Assembly: GCF_028372415.1 (NCBI RefSeq)
Contig: NC_092879.1
Span: forward strand, 71,654,412-71,718,411
Direction: 5' to 3'
Length of the DNA: 64,000 nucleotides
Origin: Notamacropus eugenii
Lineage: Eukaryota; Chordata; Mammalia; Diprotodontia; Macropodidae
Shown piece after piece: positions 52,906 to 63,934 of this stretch. The notes beneath the pieces were generated by a model. It did not search any database. It had not been told where the DNA came from and saw only the letters and a program-made list of their open reading frames with translations. The first letter of the stretch is position 1; each line of letters starts with the position of its first letter. A program made the position numbers and the translations under genes.

Positions 52906-53974
52906 CACAGCGTGAGTTGAATAAGAAGGGATGATAGCTAAAAAATAAAATAAAGGGGTAAGAGAGGAATATATTGGGGGAAGAAAGGGAGAAATGGAAT
53001 GGAACAAATTACCACTCATAAAAGAGGGAAGAAAAAGCTTTTTCAATGGAGGAGGAAAGGGAGGAATTGAGAGGGAAAAAGTGAACCTTACTCTCTTTAC
53101 ATTTGGCTTAAGGAGGGAATAACATGTTCACTTAATTTGGTATGAAAATATTATATTACAGGAAAGTAGGGGAGAAGGGGACAAGTGGGTTGAGGGGCAT
53201 GATAGAAGGGAGTGAAAATGGGAGAAGGGAGTAATTAGAAGTAAACACTTTTGGGGAGGGACAAGGTCAAAAGAGAGAGTTGAATAAATGAGGGGCAGGA
53301 TAGGTTGGAGGGAAATATCGTTAGTCTTATACAACATGACTATTATGGAAGTCTTTTGCAAAACTACACATATATAGCCTATATTGAATTGTTTGCCTTT
53401 TCAGTGGGGATGGGTGGGGAGGGAGGAAGGGAGAGAAGTTGAAATTCAAAGTATTAGGAAGGAATGTTGAGAATTGTTCTTTGCATACAACTGGGAAATA
53501 ATATAGGTAATCAGGTATAGAAATCTATCTTGCCCTATAATAAAAGAGAGAAGATGGGGATAAGGGAAGAGAGGGGTCTGATAGAAGGGAGGGCATACTG
53601 AGGGAACGGGTAATCAGACTGCAAGGTATTATGGGGTGGGGTGAGTGGAGAGATAGAAAATTTGGAACTTGAAATTTTGTGAAATGAATGTTGAAAAATA
53701 AAAGTAAATAAATAAACATTTAAAAAAGAATGGCTGGCCATTTCCTTCTCCAGCTCATTTAGCAGATGGGGAAACTGAGGCAAACAGGGTTAAGAGATTT
53801 GCCTAAGGTCACACAGCTAGTAAGTGTCTGAGGCCAGATTTGATCTCAGGTTTCCAGGTCCAGTACTCTATCCACTGTGGCACCCAGCTACCCCTAATTG
53901 CTGGCGATACAAAGAAATACATCTGATCAAGGTCTGATTGAAAGATATATAGGGAATTAACAGAAAAATATGAC

Positions 53975-54945
53975 ACTAAGTATAATTTGTCCAATAGATA
54001 AGCAATCAAAAAATATGAATTCATTTTTTCAAAAAAAAAAGGAATTGTAAATGATTAACAATCATAAGGAAGATGGCTCCAAATCTCTAATAATAAGAGA
54101 AATTCAAATCAAGGATGACAAAGGTAAATAGATGAGTCCCATATGCACCAAGATCTTCACTGCAGCAATCTTTGTGGCAGCAAAGAATGGAAAGCAAAGT
54201 AAAGTCCACTAATTGGAGAACGGGAGGAAGGGAACAATATTTTTCAAGTGTCTACTATGTGCCATTCACTGTGCTAAGCATTTTAGTAATATTATCTCAT
54301 TTGATCTTCTGAGAGGTAGGTGCTATTATTATTCTCATTGTACAGACGAGGAAATGGAAGCTATCAGAAGTTAAGTGACTTGTCCAGAGTCACACAGCTA
54401 GTGAGTGCTTGGGGTTGAATTTGAACTCATGTCATCCTGACTCTAGGCCCAGGGTTCTATTCAATAGGCAGCCTAACTATCTAAAATGGTTAAATAAATT
54501 ATGGTACATGAATATAATGGAATATTACTGTGCTGGAAGAAATGGTGAGCATGATGAATGAAAGGAAGTGAAGTGAGCAGAACCAAAAAGTAATATGTGT
54601 GATGACTACAGAGTAGTATTCATGATGTATATTACAGTTATATACACAATGCCTACAGCACTGCACATGGAAAAGCTGAAAATGACAAACTATCCAAACT
54701 GAATGGTGTTACCAAGCTCAGTCCCAAGGAAGAGATATGAATCCCCCTCTTGCAGAAATGGGGGATGGTCAGGGGCAGGAAGAACCTGCACGTGTCAGGC
54801 TTTTCTCTTTAATTTTGCAGAATATTTGTTTCTTCCTTTTTCATCATTCTAATGGACTGCTTTCTGGGAAATGGAGGAATATAGTGGGAAATATGAGTAA
54901 TCAAAAAACAAGGGATCACAATAAAAATTATTTAAAGAAATGAAT
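53975..54945 (+). mobile_element. L1 LINE 3' fragment interrupted by a SINE
   Basis: L1 ORF2 3' text 'gcagcaatctttgtggcagc', 'aaagaatggaaagcaaagta' stops at about 54230. It resumes at about 54485 with 'aaataaattatggtacatga', 'atggaatattactgtgctgg', 'gaagtgagcagaacc', and runs into an A-rich end. Confidence 0.75.
54230..54482 (-). mobile_element. CORE-SINE nested in the L1
   Basis: 'tgtctactatgtgccattca', 'attatctcatttgatcttct', 'cagacgaggaaatggaagct', 'tccagagtcacacagctagt', 'gaactcatgtcatcctgact'. Removing it restores colinear L1. Confidence 0.75.
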
Positions 54946-55330
54946 TGTAAACTGTCAACAACATATGAAAGATGACTCCAAAACACTCATAATAAGAGAA
55001 ATGCAAATCAAAACAACTCTGAGACTTCACCTCACACCTAGCAAATTGGCAAAGATGACAAGAGATGTAATTAGTCCATGTTGGAGGGGCTGAAGGATGA
55101 CAAGCACCCTAATATACTATTAGTGGAGCTGTGATGTGCTCCAACCATTCTGGAAAGCAATTTGAAAATATGCTCAAAAATGTCCATATTCTTTGACCCA
55201 GACATCCCACTGCTAGACGTCTATCCCAAGGAGGGCAAAGACAGAAAGAAAGGTCCCATTTAGACCCAAATATGCATGGCAGCTTATGGTAGCAGCAAAG
55301 AACTGGAAACAAGATTGGCAGTGGAGGAGA
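54946..55330 (+). mobile_element. Second L1 ORF2 3' fragment
   Basis: 'agagaaatgcaaatcaaaac', 'cacctcacacctagcaaatt', 'ccaaccattctggaaagcaa', 'ttctttgacccagacatccc', 'gtagcagcaaagaactggaa'. It starts with the same ORF2 region as the preceding copy, so it is a separate insertion or an internal duplication. Confidence 0.8.
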
Positions 55331-55734
55331 AAGCTGTCATTTGGTTGCTTTCTGTTTTAATTAATTATTCTTGCTAACTAGGTGCTAAGCTCAGTTGTTT
55401 CTTTGCTCTTCTGAGATCAAAGGTGCTGTCAGAGCCCCCCATAAATTTCACCACCATGGGACAAGCCCCAATTGTCCCACTCTAGCCATGGCTCTGATGA
55501 AAGACAAGCCCAGGATTGAAACACCACATCTGTTACATTCCTCATAAGAGGACGAAGGGTATTCATGCTACAAACATACCTGGACATGGACTTCAAGTCC
55601 ACCATTTCTCACTTGATTCATTTCCTTGGCTGTTTTAATCACCTATTTATATGACTCAATTCAGTCATTTCACTGTTGATTCAGAGTGGGGGCATTCTGC
55701 AAACTGGCTTGCCGAATTTCAGCCAGTCTATCAG

Positions 55735-56600
55735 CAACCACTTGAGCATCTACTCTATGCAAAGTATAATCCCAGACATCCAAGGACACCAAGAAACAGT
55801 GAACCAGGTTCCTGACCTCAAAGAGCTCACAGTCTAGTTGGAGAGAGAAGGCTCCCATACTCAAAAAAATAATGAAACATTTTTGTTGTTCAGACACTTT
55901 CGATTCTTAGTTATCTCCATTTGGAGTTTTCTTGGCAAAGATACTGGAGTGGCTTGCCATTTCCTTCTCCAGCTCAATTTACAGATGAGAAACTGAGGCA
56001 AACAGGGTTGAATGACTTGCCCAGCTAGTCAGTGTCTGAGACCAGATTTGAACTCAGGAAGACTCACCTTCCTGAATTGAGGCTTGGCACTCTGTCCAGT
56101 GCAGCACCACCTAGCTGCTCCAACTTAAACATAGAAGACATCAAATATTATTGAAATGATGTTCCAGGCAATAGGTACTATATTATCAGAAGAGTCATGG
56201 CAACAGAGGATTTTTGAACTGGATGGGAGCTCATGGCTCAAGTGATCTAATTCACTTTATAGAGATGATTTAGAAAGGCTTCACAGCAGAGGTAAGATGT
56301 GACCCACGGCTTGAGGGACGGACTGGATTGGGATAAGCAGAGAGGAGGAAGTACAGCATTCCAGACAGGAAGAACAGACTGACTAAGGGTAAAGAGAGGA
56401 GATAACATATGGTATGTGCAAGGAGATGGGGCTGGCTCAAGTGGAAGGGGTGTATTTGAGAGGAGCCAGGGGTAAGGTGGATGATGGAAGTTGGAGTTAG
56501 GTTGTAGAATCCTTGAATAGTAAGCTGAAGAATCTGGACTTTCTCCTGTAGGCCATGGGCAGCCACTACTGGTTTCTAAGCAAGGGAGGGCTATGGTAGA
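55735..56600 (-). mobile_element. L2-like LINE (antisense) with a nested SINE
   Basis: 'cttgagcatctactctatgc', 'gacctcaaagagctcacagt' before the SINE and 'cagcattccagacaggaaga', 'ctggactttctcctgtaggc' after it. The family of the right part is less certain than that of the left. Confidence 0.55.
55879..56121 (-). mobile_element. Marsupial SINE (WSINE-like), uninterrupted
   Basis: 'ggagttttcttggcaaagat', 'actggagtggcttgccattt', 'cagatgagaaactgaggcaa', 'gatttgaactcaggaagact', then the head 'cagcaccacctagctgctcc'. Confidence 0.85.
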
Positions 56601-58680
56601 AATAAATGTGTTTTTTTGGTAATTTTGCTACCAGATGTGATTTACAGCAAGAAGCAGCCTTACCGGAAATTTGGCCCCAAGGAGACTAACTCTGAGGGCA
56701 CTTGGGCTGGTGTACTCTCCTGGGCTAATGCCCTTTTGCATGTTGTTTTGGTTTTACATGATTCCACCCCTCCAGCTTTCCCTGTACATTCTCCCCTTAT
56801 CTTGGCTGTAACCAGAATCAAGTATCTGTTCAGAGCTTGCTTGGCTGCCCAGAGCTGCTTAAGATACTGTAGGAGAAAGGAGAAGAAGGGAGCAACATAT
56901 GGGGGCTCGAGCTCCCACAGGAGGATGCCATAGGAGACTAAGGGGGGGGGGAGTAGAAAATTACCCAGACCTCCCTCCCTTTCCTTTTCCCTCCCTCATA
57001 AACTTGCAAGGGGCTTGCTTTGGAGCCAGCCACATCCATTTTCTTTGGGCTCCCCTCATGATCCCTGAACTCGAAGATCACTTCATATCTGAGAGCTAGA
57101 CACACATACCCTTTTGATGCTAAAGTCAATTTCTCACTTCTCTTTGACACTGGTAGAGCTCTCACCTGGTTGGAATTCTGAATGTCACGCCTTATGGAAT
57201 TGTGACGGGCATCTAAGGGGGTCATTGAGCCAGATTGTAAGAAAGATCACTGAGTCTCTTTTATTATTATGAAAAAGCAAAAATCATCCCTTTTCAGCAA
57301 CTCCAAACTAATCTGTTATTCTCAAGGCATAGTGGTTCATTAGTGTGGAGTATGTGGTTGTGGCATATATAATGGAGGTGTGTTGGTATCAAGAATATAT
57401 TAAAGAGAGGACGGCCTCTAGCACATTGGGTAAATCCCACCTTGGGAGTATTTGTGGAAACACATAGACAAGAATTAATGAAGGAAGGAATGAAAAGGCA
57501 TTGATTTCGTGCTTACTACAAAGCGCAAAAGGGAGCAAGGTGTTGAGGTGTGATCTGAAGAGCTAGAACCAGACTAGAGCAACAAAACCTTTTCCTCATC
57601 TCACTGAAATTTAGAGGACAGGGGAAAGAATCTATTAATCCTCCAGTAACAGAGACACAACTGAGCTTAGTACCTAGTTAGCAAGAATACTTAATTAAAA
57701 TAAAAAAAAATCCAGAGGCTGTACCTCCCTGGTCTGCCTATTTCTCTCCCTGATATTCTGCCATACATGCTCAGCCCTGCCCTGGATCAATGGGATCTAT
57801 TTTTTAAAGTTGGTGCATGGTATCATTTTTTAATATTTGTACCCAGTGTACAAGTGACTAGTTATGGCTCTGGTGATGCATATTGATGGGTTGACGGATT
57901 CATTAGAATATTGAAACATGGTGGACATCCCTCCCTACAAGTTGTTATGGGCTGAATGAATGTGTGAAGGAAAGGCGAATGTTTGCCATCTGAAGAGCCA
58001 CGGTCATAAACATTCCTCTCTAATTTCCCTTCCTGACCCAACTTCCCTTGGCCTAGATAGCAGACCCCAAGACTGAAATGGTATCAACATAGTAGAAAGG
58101 CACACAACTCTGGCTATGTTAAGCAATTCTCAATCAGCCCTATGGGTTCTAAATATTTTTTCAAATCATCCTTCCTAAGCTCTAATGAGATGACAACCAA
58201 GCCATCAATCCTGGCATCACTTTCACCCCCTCTTGCCACTCTTAACCCCACACAGCCCCCCTCCCTGCCATTCATTTCCATGCATGGTCCAAGGACTCCT
58301 TGGGACCAGGAGTCTTGCCTAATGAAACATCAAGATGTCAGGCCAAGAGGAATATGTCTCACTTCCCAAGCAATTACTGAGGCAGCTCAAGTGAAAAGTG
58401 ACGTGTTGTTGTAATAAATAATCAACATGCTGTGTATACAGTTCTACATGCAGAGCAGAGATCAGGCCACAGGGAGCTCCACTCGCAAGTTTCCTGGCAA
58501 CTGGGGCCAAGCCTAGTACTGCCATGGTGGATCTCATCTATTGAGGACTTTGGGAGAAAGCTCTACAGAGATGGCAGAGAGAGGGAGACCAGTCCTCTGG
58601 GGGTCAAAGGACCAGCCAGAAAATGGTAAAGCATGGGGGAAATGCCAGGGCCAGCAAGTGAACTACTGAAAATTCAGAAA
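56600..58680. other. Intron 5 segment, nothing confidently recognised
   Basis: A G-run is at 56941-56951. No exon with GABRA3 character is seen. Confidence 0.4.
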
Positions 58681-58684
58681 TGTT

Positions 58685-58860
58685 GATGGAGTGGGAAAAG
58701 CATTACATTTGGAGACAGGAGACTTCGGGTGGTATCCTGACTATTTACTCATCTGTATGACTTTAGACAAGTCATTTTACCCATTGTTTGTAAAAATGAA
58801 AGTGTTAGATTCAGTTGATCTGTAAGGTCCCATCTAATTACAAATCCAATGATCTTGAAA
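58685..58860 (+). mobile_element. MIR SINE
   Basis: 'gaaaagcattacatttggag', 'atgactttagacaagtcatt', 'gtaaggtcccatctaattac'. Confidence 0.7.
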
Positions 58861-58879
58861 TACTTGGTACTAAATGTTA

Positions 58880-58970
58880 AGTTACTTAGGTACTTAGTAC
58901 TACATGTTAAGGGAACTATAAAGTGAATAAAATGTGGTTCCCCCCCTCAAGGAGCTTATAGGTGGGGAAA

Positions 58971-59006
<36 letters not shown>
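58880..59006. repeat. L2-like antisense fragment ending in a (CA)n microsatellite
   Basis: 'cctcaaggagcttataggtg' is L2-like in antisense. It passes into CA units at 58977-59006. Confidence 0.7.
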
Positions 59007-59008
<2 letters not shown>

Positions 59009-59049
59009 TACCCCATTAGTACAAGACCAGGTTTATTAAGTGCCAAATG

Positions 59050-59200
59050 TTTGGCTTCTCTGAGTCTCAGTTTTCTCATCTCTATAATGGATTCAACAAT
59101 GCTCACACTGCTCATTTCATAGGGCTATTAGGAAGAAAGAACTTGGTCAACCTGAAAGAGTTCCAGAAATGCTAGCTATTGGGATTCTTAAGGTTGCTCT
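59050..59200 (+). mobile_element. MIR SINE 3' half
   Basis: 'agtctcagttttctcatctc', 'catttcatagggctattagg', 'gttccagaaatgctagctat'. Confidence 0.75.
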
Positions 59201-59404
59201 CATTCTTCTTCCTGTGGTTGTACAGAATAGTCTCTGCTAGCTCTGAGGAGGGAGGGATTTGTGTGACTTGGAGTAACCAGGGAGGGGTGGGATTTGGAGA
59301 TTGGCTAAGACTTGATCAAATCAAGAAGGGAGAAGAATAATATGAACAAAGGTAAAGAGGCTAAAAGATTGGGTAACCAGAGAGGGGAACATAAAATATC
59401 AAAG

Positions 59405-60580
59405 GGCAAGAGATACCTACAAAGCCCAACACCTGACCAGCTCTACCTAGTCTGGGTTTGGGTAGATGAGTCCCCTTTGCTGGATCACCATCCACGTTAA
59501 CTATGGGTATGACCCTAGAGGTGCTGTCCAAGGTCCCATTGTCCTTTCTCTTGATCTGATCTCACTTTTTGACCTCACCAGCTGCCATCCTTTGGACTAT
59601 AATCTCTATGCAGATGATTCCCAGATCTCTATGGTCAGATTAAGTTCCACATTGCCAACTGCCTCTAGGATACATCCAGCTGGATGGCATCTCAAACTTA
59701 CCATGAAGTAAACAAAACTCATCATCTTTCCCCTCAAATCTACCCATCTTCTGAACTCCCTATTTCTTTTGAAAGTATCACCATCCTTCCAATGGCCCAA
59801 GCTCACAACCTTGGTGTTATCCTCAGCTCCCCACTTTTGATCACCTTGTGTACCCAACCAGTTACAAATTCTTATCATTTCTACTTCTCCACCACCTCTC
59901 AATATGTCCTTTTTTTTTTGACTTGCACAACCACCACCTGTAGGTTAGGTTCTCATGAGCTCTCACCTGAACCATTGTGATAGCCTCCTCATGGGTTTCC
60001 CTGCCTCATATCTCAACTCACTCCAATTCATCCTCCCCACAGATGCCAAAATAATGTTTGTGGAGTACAGGTGTGATCATCTCACTTCTTTCCAATGGCT
60101 CCCTCTTAATTCTAGGATCAGATATAGATGCCTTTGTTTGACATTTAAAATTCCTCCTAGCCTGCTCCCAACCTACCTTTCTAGCCTTATTATGCATTAC
60201 TCCTCTCCCACACTATGATATAACTGTACTATATAGTCGAACTTAACATGCCTTCTCCCATCTCCATGCTTTTGTATGGTCTGTACTGCATGCCTGAAAT
60301 GTGCTCGCTCCTCACCATTGCATGTTGGAATCTTTAGTTTTCTTCAAGAGCCACCTTCAGCATGAGACCTTTCCTCCCTCAGCGACTAGTGCCCCCACAA
60401 CCTTGCAAGGTTTCTTTATATCTACCCTGTGTGTTTCATAGCTCATTCTATATGCATGTATGTTGTCTACTCCATCTGAATGCTCCTTGGAGGCAGCACC
60501 TGTTTTTGTCTTTGCATTCCCAGAATCTAGCTAAGAAAATTCCTGGTTTACAGTATGTGCTTAATTAATGCTTATTAACC
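59405..60580 (+). mobile_element. L2 LINE with reverse-transcriptase YADD motif and 3' end
   Basis: An open frame at 59466-59711 contains LYADDSQI, with the catalytic YADD box of the reverse transcriptase at 59607-59618. Downstream text continues in L2 order: 'gaaccattgtgatagcctcc', 'caatggctccctcttaattc', 'tgcatgcctgaaatgtg', ending 'cagtatgtgcttaattaatg'. The frame is broken soon after the motif, so this is a dead copy. Confidence 0.9.
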
Positions 60581-60624
60581 AGGCAAGAAGCAGATAAGCA
60601 GGGAATGGCTCACCTATAATATAG

Positions 60625-61115
60625 TCCTCACATCTATAGCATCTTGTGGTTTGCAAAGGACTTTTCTATGAGGTAAGGGAGTATACATCTTCTAAGGCAG
60701 GGCTTCTTACACTTTTTCCACTCATAATCCCTTTTCGAGACCCTTTTTCATGTTGTTTTTGGCAGCTTTCCTTGGCATTGGATGGCCTGAGGACATGTGC
60801 AGTACAAAGTATACATGCCTTGTGCTCAGAACCAAGGCTGTTCAGTGAAGCTGCACTGTCAGAAACACCTAGAATTCATTAAACATTTGATTTTTAATCA
60901 ATTTTGGTCATGTGAACAGAAAACTTTGCCGCCAAATTTTTTGTGACCCCCATATGGGGTCATGACCCACAGTTTAAGAAGTATTGTTCTAAGCCCCATT
61001 TTATAGAAGAGAAAACTGAGGTTTAGTGACTGGGAGGAACTTACCCAAGGTCACATTGCTACTAAGTAAAAGGCTGGAACTCAAACCCAGATCTCCTTTC
61101 TACTACACTCCACTG
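60625..61115 (-). mobile_element. MIR-type SINE split by a hAT element
   Basis: 'catcttgtggtttgcaaagg' before the insert and 'ccccattttatagaagagaa', 'ttacccaaggtcacattgct', 'aactcaaacccagatctcct' after it. Confidence 0.8.
60698..60986. mobile_element. Non-autonomous hAT transposon with terminal inverted repeats and 8-bp target duplication
   Basis: The left end CAGGGCTTCTTACACTTTTT pairs with the right end, whose complement begins CAATACTTCTTAAACTGTGG. It is flanked by TTCTAAGG (60690-60697) and TTCTAAGC (60987-60994), 7 of 8 identical, the target size used by hAT elements. It has no coding capacity. Confidence 0.8.
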
Positions 61116-61954
61116 ACTCTTAGGGGAATAATTTTCAATCAACATGCCTCCCAACTGGATATTCTGTATGCAGTGAGCAGCCTGCATAGATCATCTATCT
61201 GCCCATACATTATTCTCAATGTCCTTGGGGCAGCAAGGTAGCTGGCAATGTAATTTGCCCTGGAGATTACTGCTAAGAGGCTGAATCTTCCAAATATTCA
61301 TATACATTGAGGGAGGGGAACCCAATTTTCTTTATTAAACCTCTCTGGAATCCTTTCAATAAGTAATATCTGACACAAGAAGCCATTGTGTCAGCAAAAC
61401 TCACTTCTCCTGAACCTGCAAACTGCCAAGGCCCTGTTCATATACCTTCAAAGTGCAAAACTCCGTGTGTGCCCTAAAGGATGAGGAGATGATGGGATGA
61501 AGATTCCAGCTACCCTGGGTCTACTAGAGAATAGAGGAGAGGAGGGGTCCATAAACACATCTAGCAGTGACTTGAGCGTTCACCAATACAGCTACTCTTG
61601 AGTGGAAACTGCTCACTTGGTTGCTCTTGGAAGATTGTCACAAATCCATATGTTCAATTGCAATTTTTTTTCAAAGACTGTGTGCATTTCTGCCCAGATT
61701 GGAAGTATTGGCCAATTGGGCCAGCTGGAGGTTGGCTGCTAGCAGCACAGCTAGGCTGAGAAGGAAGCGTTCCCCACCCACCCTTCACTCCCCAATTCCA
61801 GCATTCAAAGACCCTCATTTGATTCCTGAGTTCCCCTGAGTTGAAGCAGAGTCTACAGTACTTACTCCTTCACCCACCAAATGCAAAAAGCTAAATTATG
61901 ACTTTGGTGCCTGTGGATTCATTGAGTGATGTATGGAAAGGGCTGCACAGTCAG

Positions 61955-62160
61955 GGTCTTGAGAGAAAGTGTGGTGCAATGGACAAGAACCTTGGCCTAG
62001 TAATCAGAAAACCTGGGTTCCCATCTTGGCTGTACCAGGAAGTAGCTGCATAACATTGAAAATGTTACTTCATCTGTCTCTGGGCTTCAGTTTTCTCTGT
62101 GGGTAAAATCAAGGGGTCAAATTCTCTAAGGTTCTGTCCAGCTTTAGATTTGTATGATTT
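61955..62160 (+). mobile_element. MIR SINE
   Basis: 'agtgtggtgcaatggacaag', 'ctgggttcccatcttggctg', 'gggcttcagttttctctgtg', 'gtcaaattctctaaggttct'. Confidence 0.75.
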
Positions 62161-62169
62161 CAAGCCCTC

Positions 62170-63160
62170 CCTGTTCTTCCTGGGGCTTGTGTGCCCATGT
62201 ACATAGAGCACACCCTCTCTGTGGAAAATACCAGTGACCTGGAAGTGCCTGGTAGGCAAATCCACATCATTTCTGTACCTACAGCTTTAAGGAGATGCTT
62301 GAGAGTGTCTATCACTGGTCTACTAAGAATCCATCATCTTAAAGGAGCATTCTCACTCTCTAGTGATTGGAAGGCTAGGAAACTTCCTTCTAATGTGCTG
62401 CAACTAAGGTTTATAGTGACTCATAAACAGTGTACTGGCGCTTTTATACTCAGCTGATCGTTGTTTTCCATTTAGGATCATTTATCTCAGAAATAACTCA
62501 GCACCATGGACAGCCACTGGAAATTGTCATTATGTATCTATAAATGCAGATGGCTTCCCTGGAAAGAGTGCCGGCTGCTTCCCAAGAGGATGTGGGATTA
62601 AAACAAAGGTGTTAATAACGTTAGAAACCACATGGGAAACTGTGCACAGAATATACTAGCTCCTCTTTAAGCCCAGGCTCCAATCCAAACTTAAATTGAT
62701 ATCATCAAATAAATAGGTTATAAGAATGTGAAGCTTGATTCACTGGTCTTGGCTTCTCAAAGCGCCCCCTTGAGGGGACTAGAAGAGTAGCCAGTTATTT
62801 CCATCAGAATAGCTCCTCTCTTCTCACAAGGCAAGCCTTCTCTAGGTTCTTCTCCCACTCCTGATCTCACCTCTTCTCCCTCATCACTTTCAGTGCCTTC
62901 AGAGCTAGATCATCCAACAGACACATTGAGTGAGTGGTTCAAGACTCTCGTGTACATAGAAACCCCTGATTTTAGTGGGAGAGAAGTGATTAGGTTGGGA
63001 TTCTTCTCTAAGACAAGAGGTTTGTGATTTTATAGCCCTGGGGGCCCAGGGGTGAGCGTACTTGAATGACCTCTCCTATCCTGGTGCCACTATCCAACCT
63101 ATCCTCACTCATGTGAGTGGCTAAGTAATGACTGAACACTGAGGAACTATGGCCAGGCAT
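62170..63160. other. Intron 5 segment, nothing recognised
   Basis: No exon or repeat assigned. The stretch 62460-62640 looks unique and could be conserved, but this cannot be tested from the sequence alone. Confidence 0.35.
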
Positions 63161-63165
63161 TAGGA

Positions 63166-63338
63166 CGGGGGTGGGGAACCTGTGACCTCGAGGCTACATG
63201 TGACCCTCTAAGTCCTCAAGTGTGGCCCTTTGAATAATAAAAGGATTTGTTCTGTCAAACTTGGATTCAGTCAAAAGGCTGCACTCGAGGACCTAGAGGG
63301 CCACCTGTGGCCTTGAGGCCACACCTTCCCTATCTCTG
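63166..63338. mobile_element. Palindromic MITE (hAT-like)
   Basis: Left arm 63168-63232 (GTGGGGAACCTGTGACCTCG, ... AAGTGTGGCCCTTTGA) is inverted in the right arm 63272-63336 (TCAAAAGGCTGCACTCGAGG, ... TTGAGGCCACACCTTCCC). The short centre is about 39 bp. The whole element can fold into one long hairpin. Flanking ATTAGGAC / GTTAGGAG is a possible 8-bp target duplication (6/8). Confidence 0.75.
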
Positions 63339-63444
63339 GGTTAGGAGAGCAAAGTCCTTCCCAACATGTCCCATTTCCTTACCACGAAGTTCATCAGACC
63401 GTCATTACCTCTTGCATGGGGTTTAGCTTCTTTTTCTCTAATAT

Positions 63445-63905
63445 TAAGGTCACAGATCTTTAACCTGGAGTCTTATGTACTTGTTTTTAAAAATATTCTG
63501 ACAACTGTAATCAATATAATTGATTTCCTCTGTAAAAGTATAACGTGTCTACTTTGTAAAGTATAAAAAAAAGGATTGCAGTAGCATCTTAATCGGTTGC
63601 CCTAACTCACCTCTCCCTATTCTAATCCATTCTCCATATATCTGACAAAGTGGCAAAGTCCAGCTCTGACCACAGCCCAGCATTCTTCCTCACATACTCG
63701 ATGCAGAGCTTCTTAGCCTCAGTTTCATGAACTTGTTTCGTCATTAATACTCTGAAAATTATTTTAATAGAATTCATTTCCTTTGTAATTTATGTATTTT
63801 CTTTCATACATTTACAAGCATTATTCTGGGAAGGGCTCTGTAGGTTTCACCAGATGGATAAAGGGGGGGTCCATGACTCAGAAAAAGGTCAAATTCAAAA
63901 TTCCA
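63445..63905. mobile_element. Two hAT (Charlie-like) remnants of one family
   Basis: 63445-63545 ('ctttaacctggagtcttatg', 'tataattgatttcctctgta') and 63705-63905 ('gagcttcttagcctcagttt', 'aattcatttcctttgtaatt', right end 'ggggggtccatgactcagaa') share the same block order. The first is truncated. Confidence 0.6.
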
Positions 63906-63934
63906 TGGTGTAGCTAAACTGGTTTTCTTGTTCC

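Larger units (their letters stand above)
51126..53725 (+). mobile_element. HAL1 (half-L1) retrotransposon, near full length with perfect 15-bp target duplication
   Basis: A 2.6-kb insertion flanked by identical AAGAATGGCTGGCCA at 51111-51125 and 53726-53740. The layout is a 5' UTR (51126 to about 51690), then ORF1 remains (about 51700-52700), then directly a 3' UTR with a (CA)n tract, ending in an A-rich tail at about 53690-53725. No ORF2 endonuclease or reverse transcriptase is present between ORF1 and the 3' UTR, which is the defining HAL1 layout. Known HAL1s are mobilised in trans by full L1s. Confidence 0.85.
51047..53895 (-). mobile_element. Marsupial SINE (WSINE-like), middle layer, split by HAL1
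   Basis: 51047-51110 and 53741-53895 form one antisense SINE. 'gttgtgtctgactctgtgtg' and 'gaggttttcttagcaaag' lie before the insert. 'cagatggggaaactgaggca', 'ggtcacacagctagtaagtg' and the tRNA-like head 'gtggcacccagctacccc' lie after it. An uninterrupted sister copy is at 55879-56121. Confidence 0.85.
50985..53960 (-). mobile_element. L2 LINE 3' end (antisense), outermost layer of a nested stack
   Basis: Left part 50985-51046: 'aataggcctttattaagcac', 'ccaggcacagtgctacttgc'. The right part resumes near 53896 with 'ttgctggcgatacaaagaaa'. The short sequence TTGCTGGSGAT is present on both sides of the inner SINE. Confidence 0.75.

Noticed and set aside
59466..59711. Reverse-transcriptase-like frame with YADD as a possible active gene
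   Set aside because: Short, with disrupted flanks and the order of an L2 3' portion; a dead LINE copy, not a host gene or retron.
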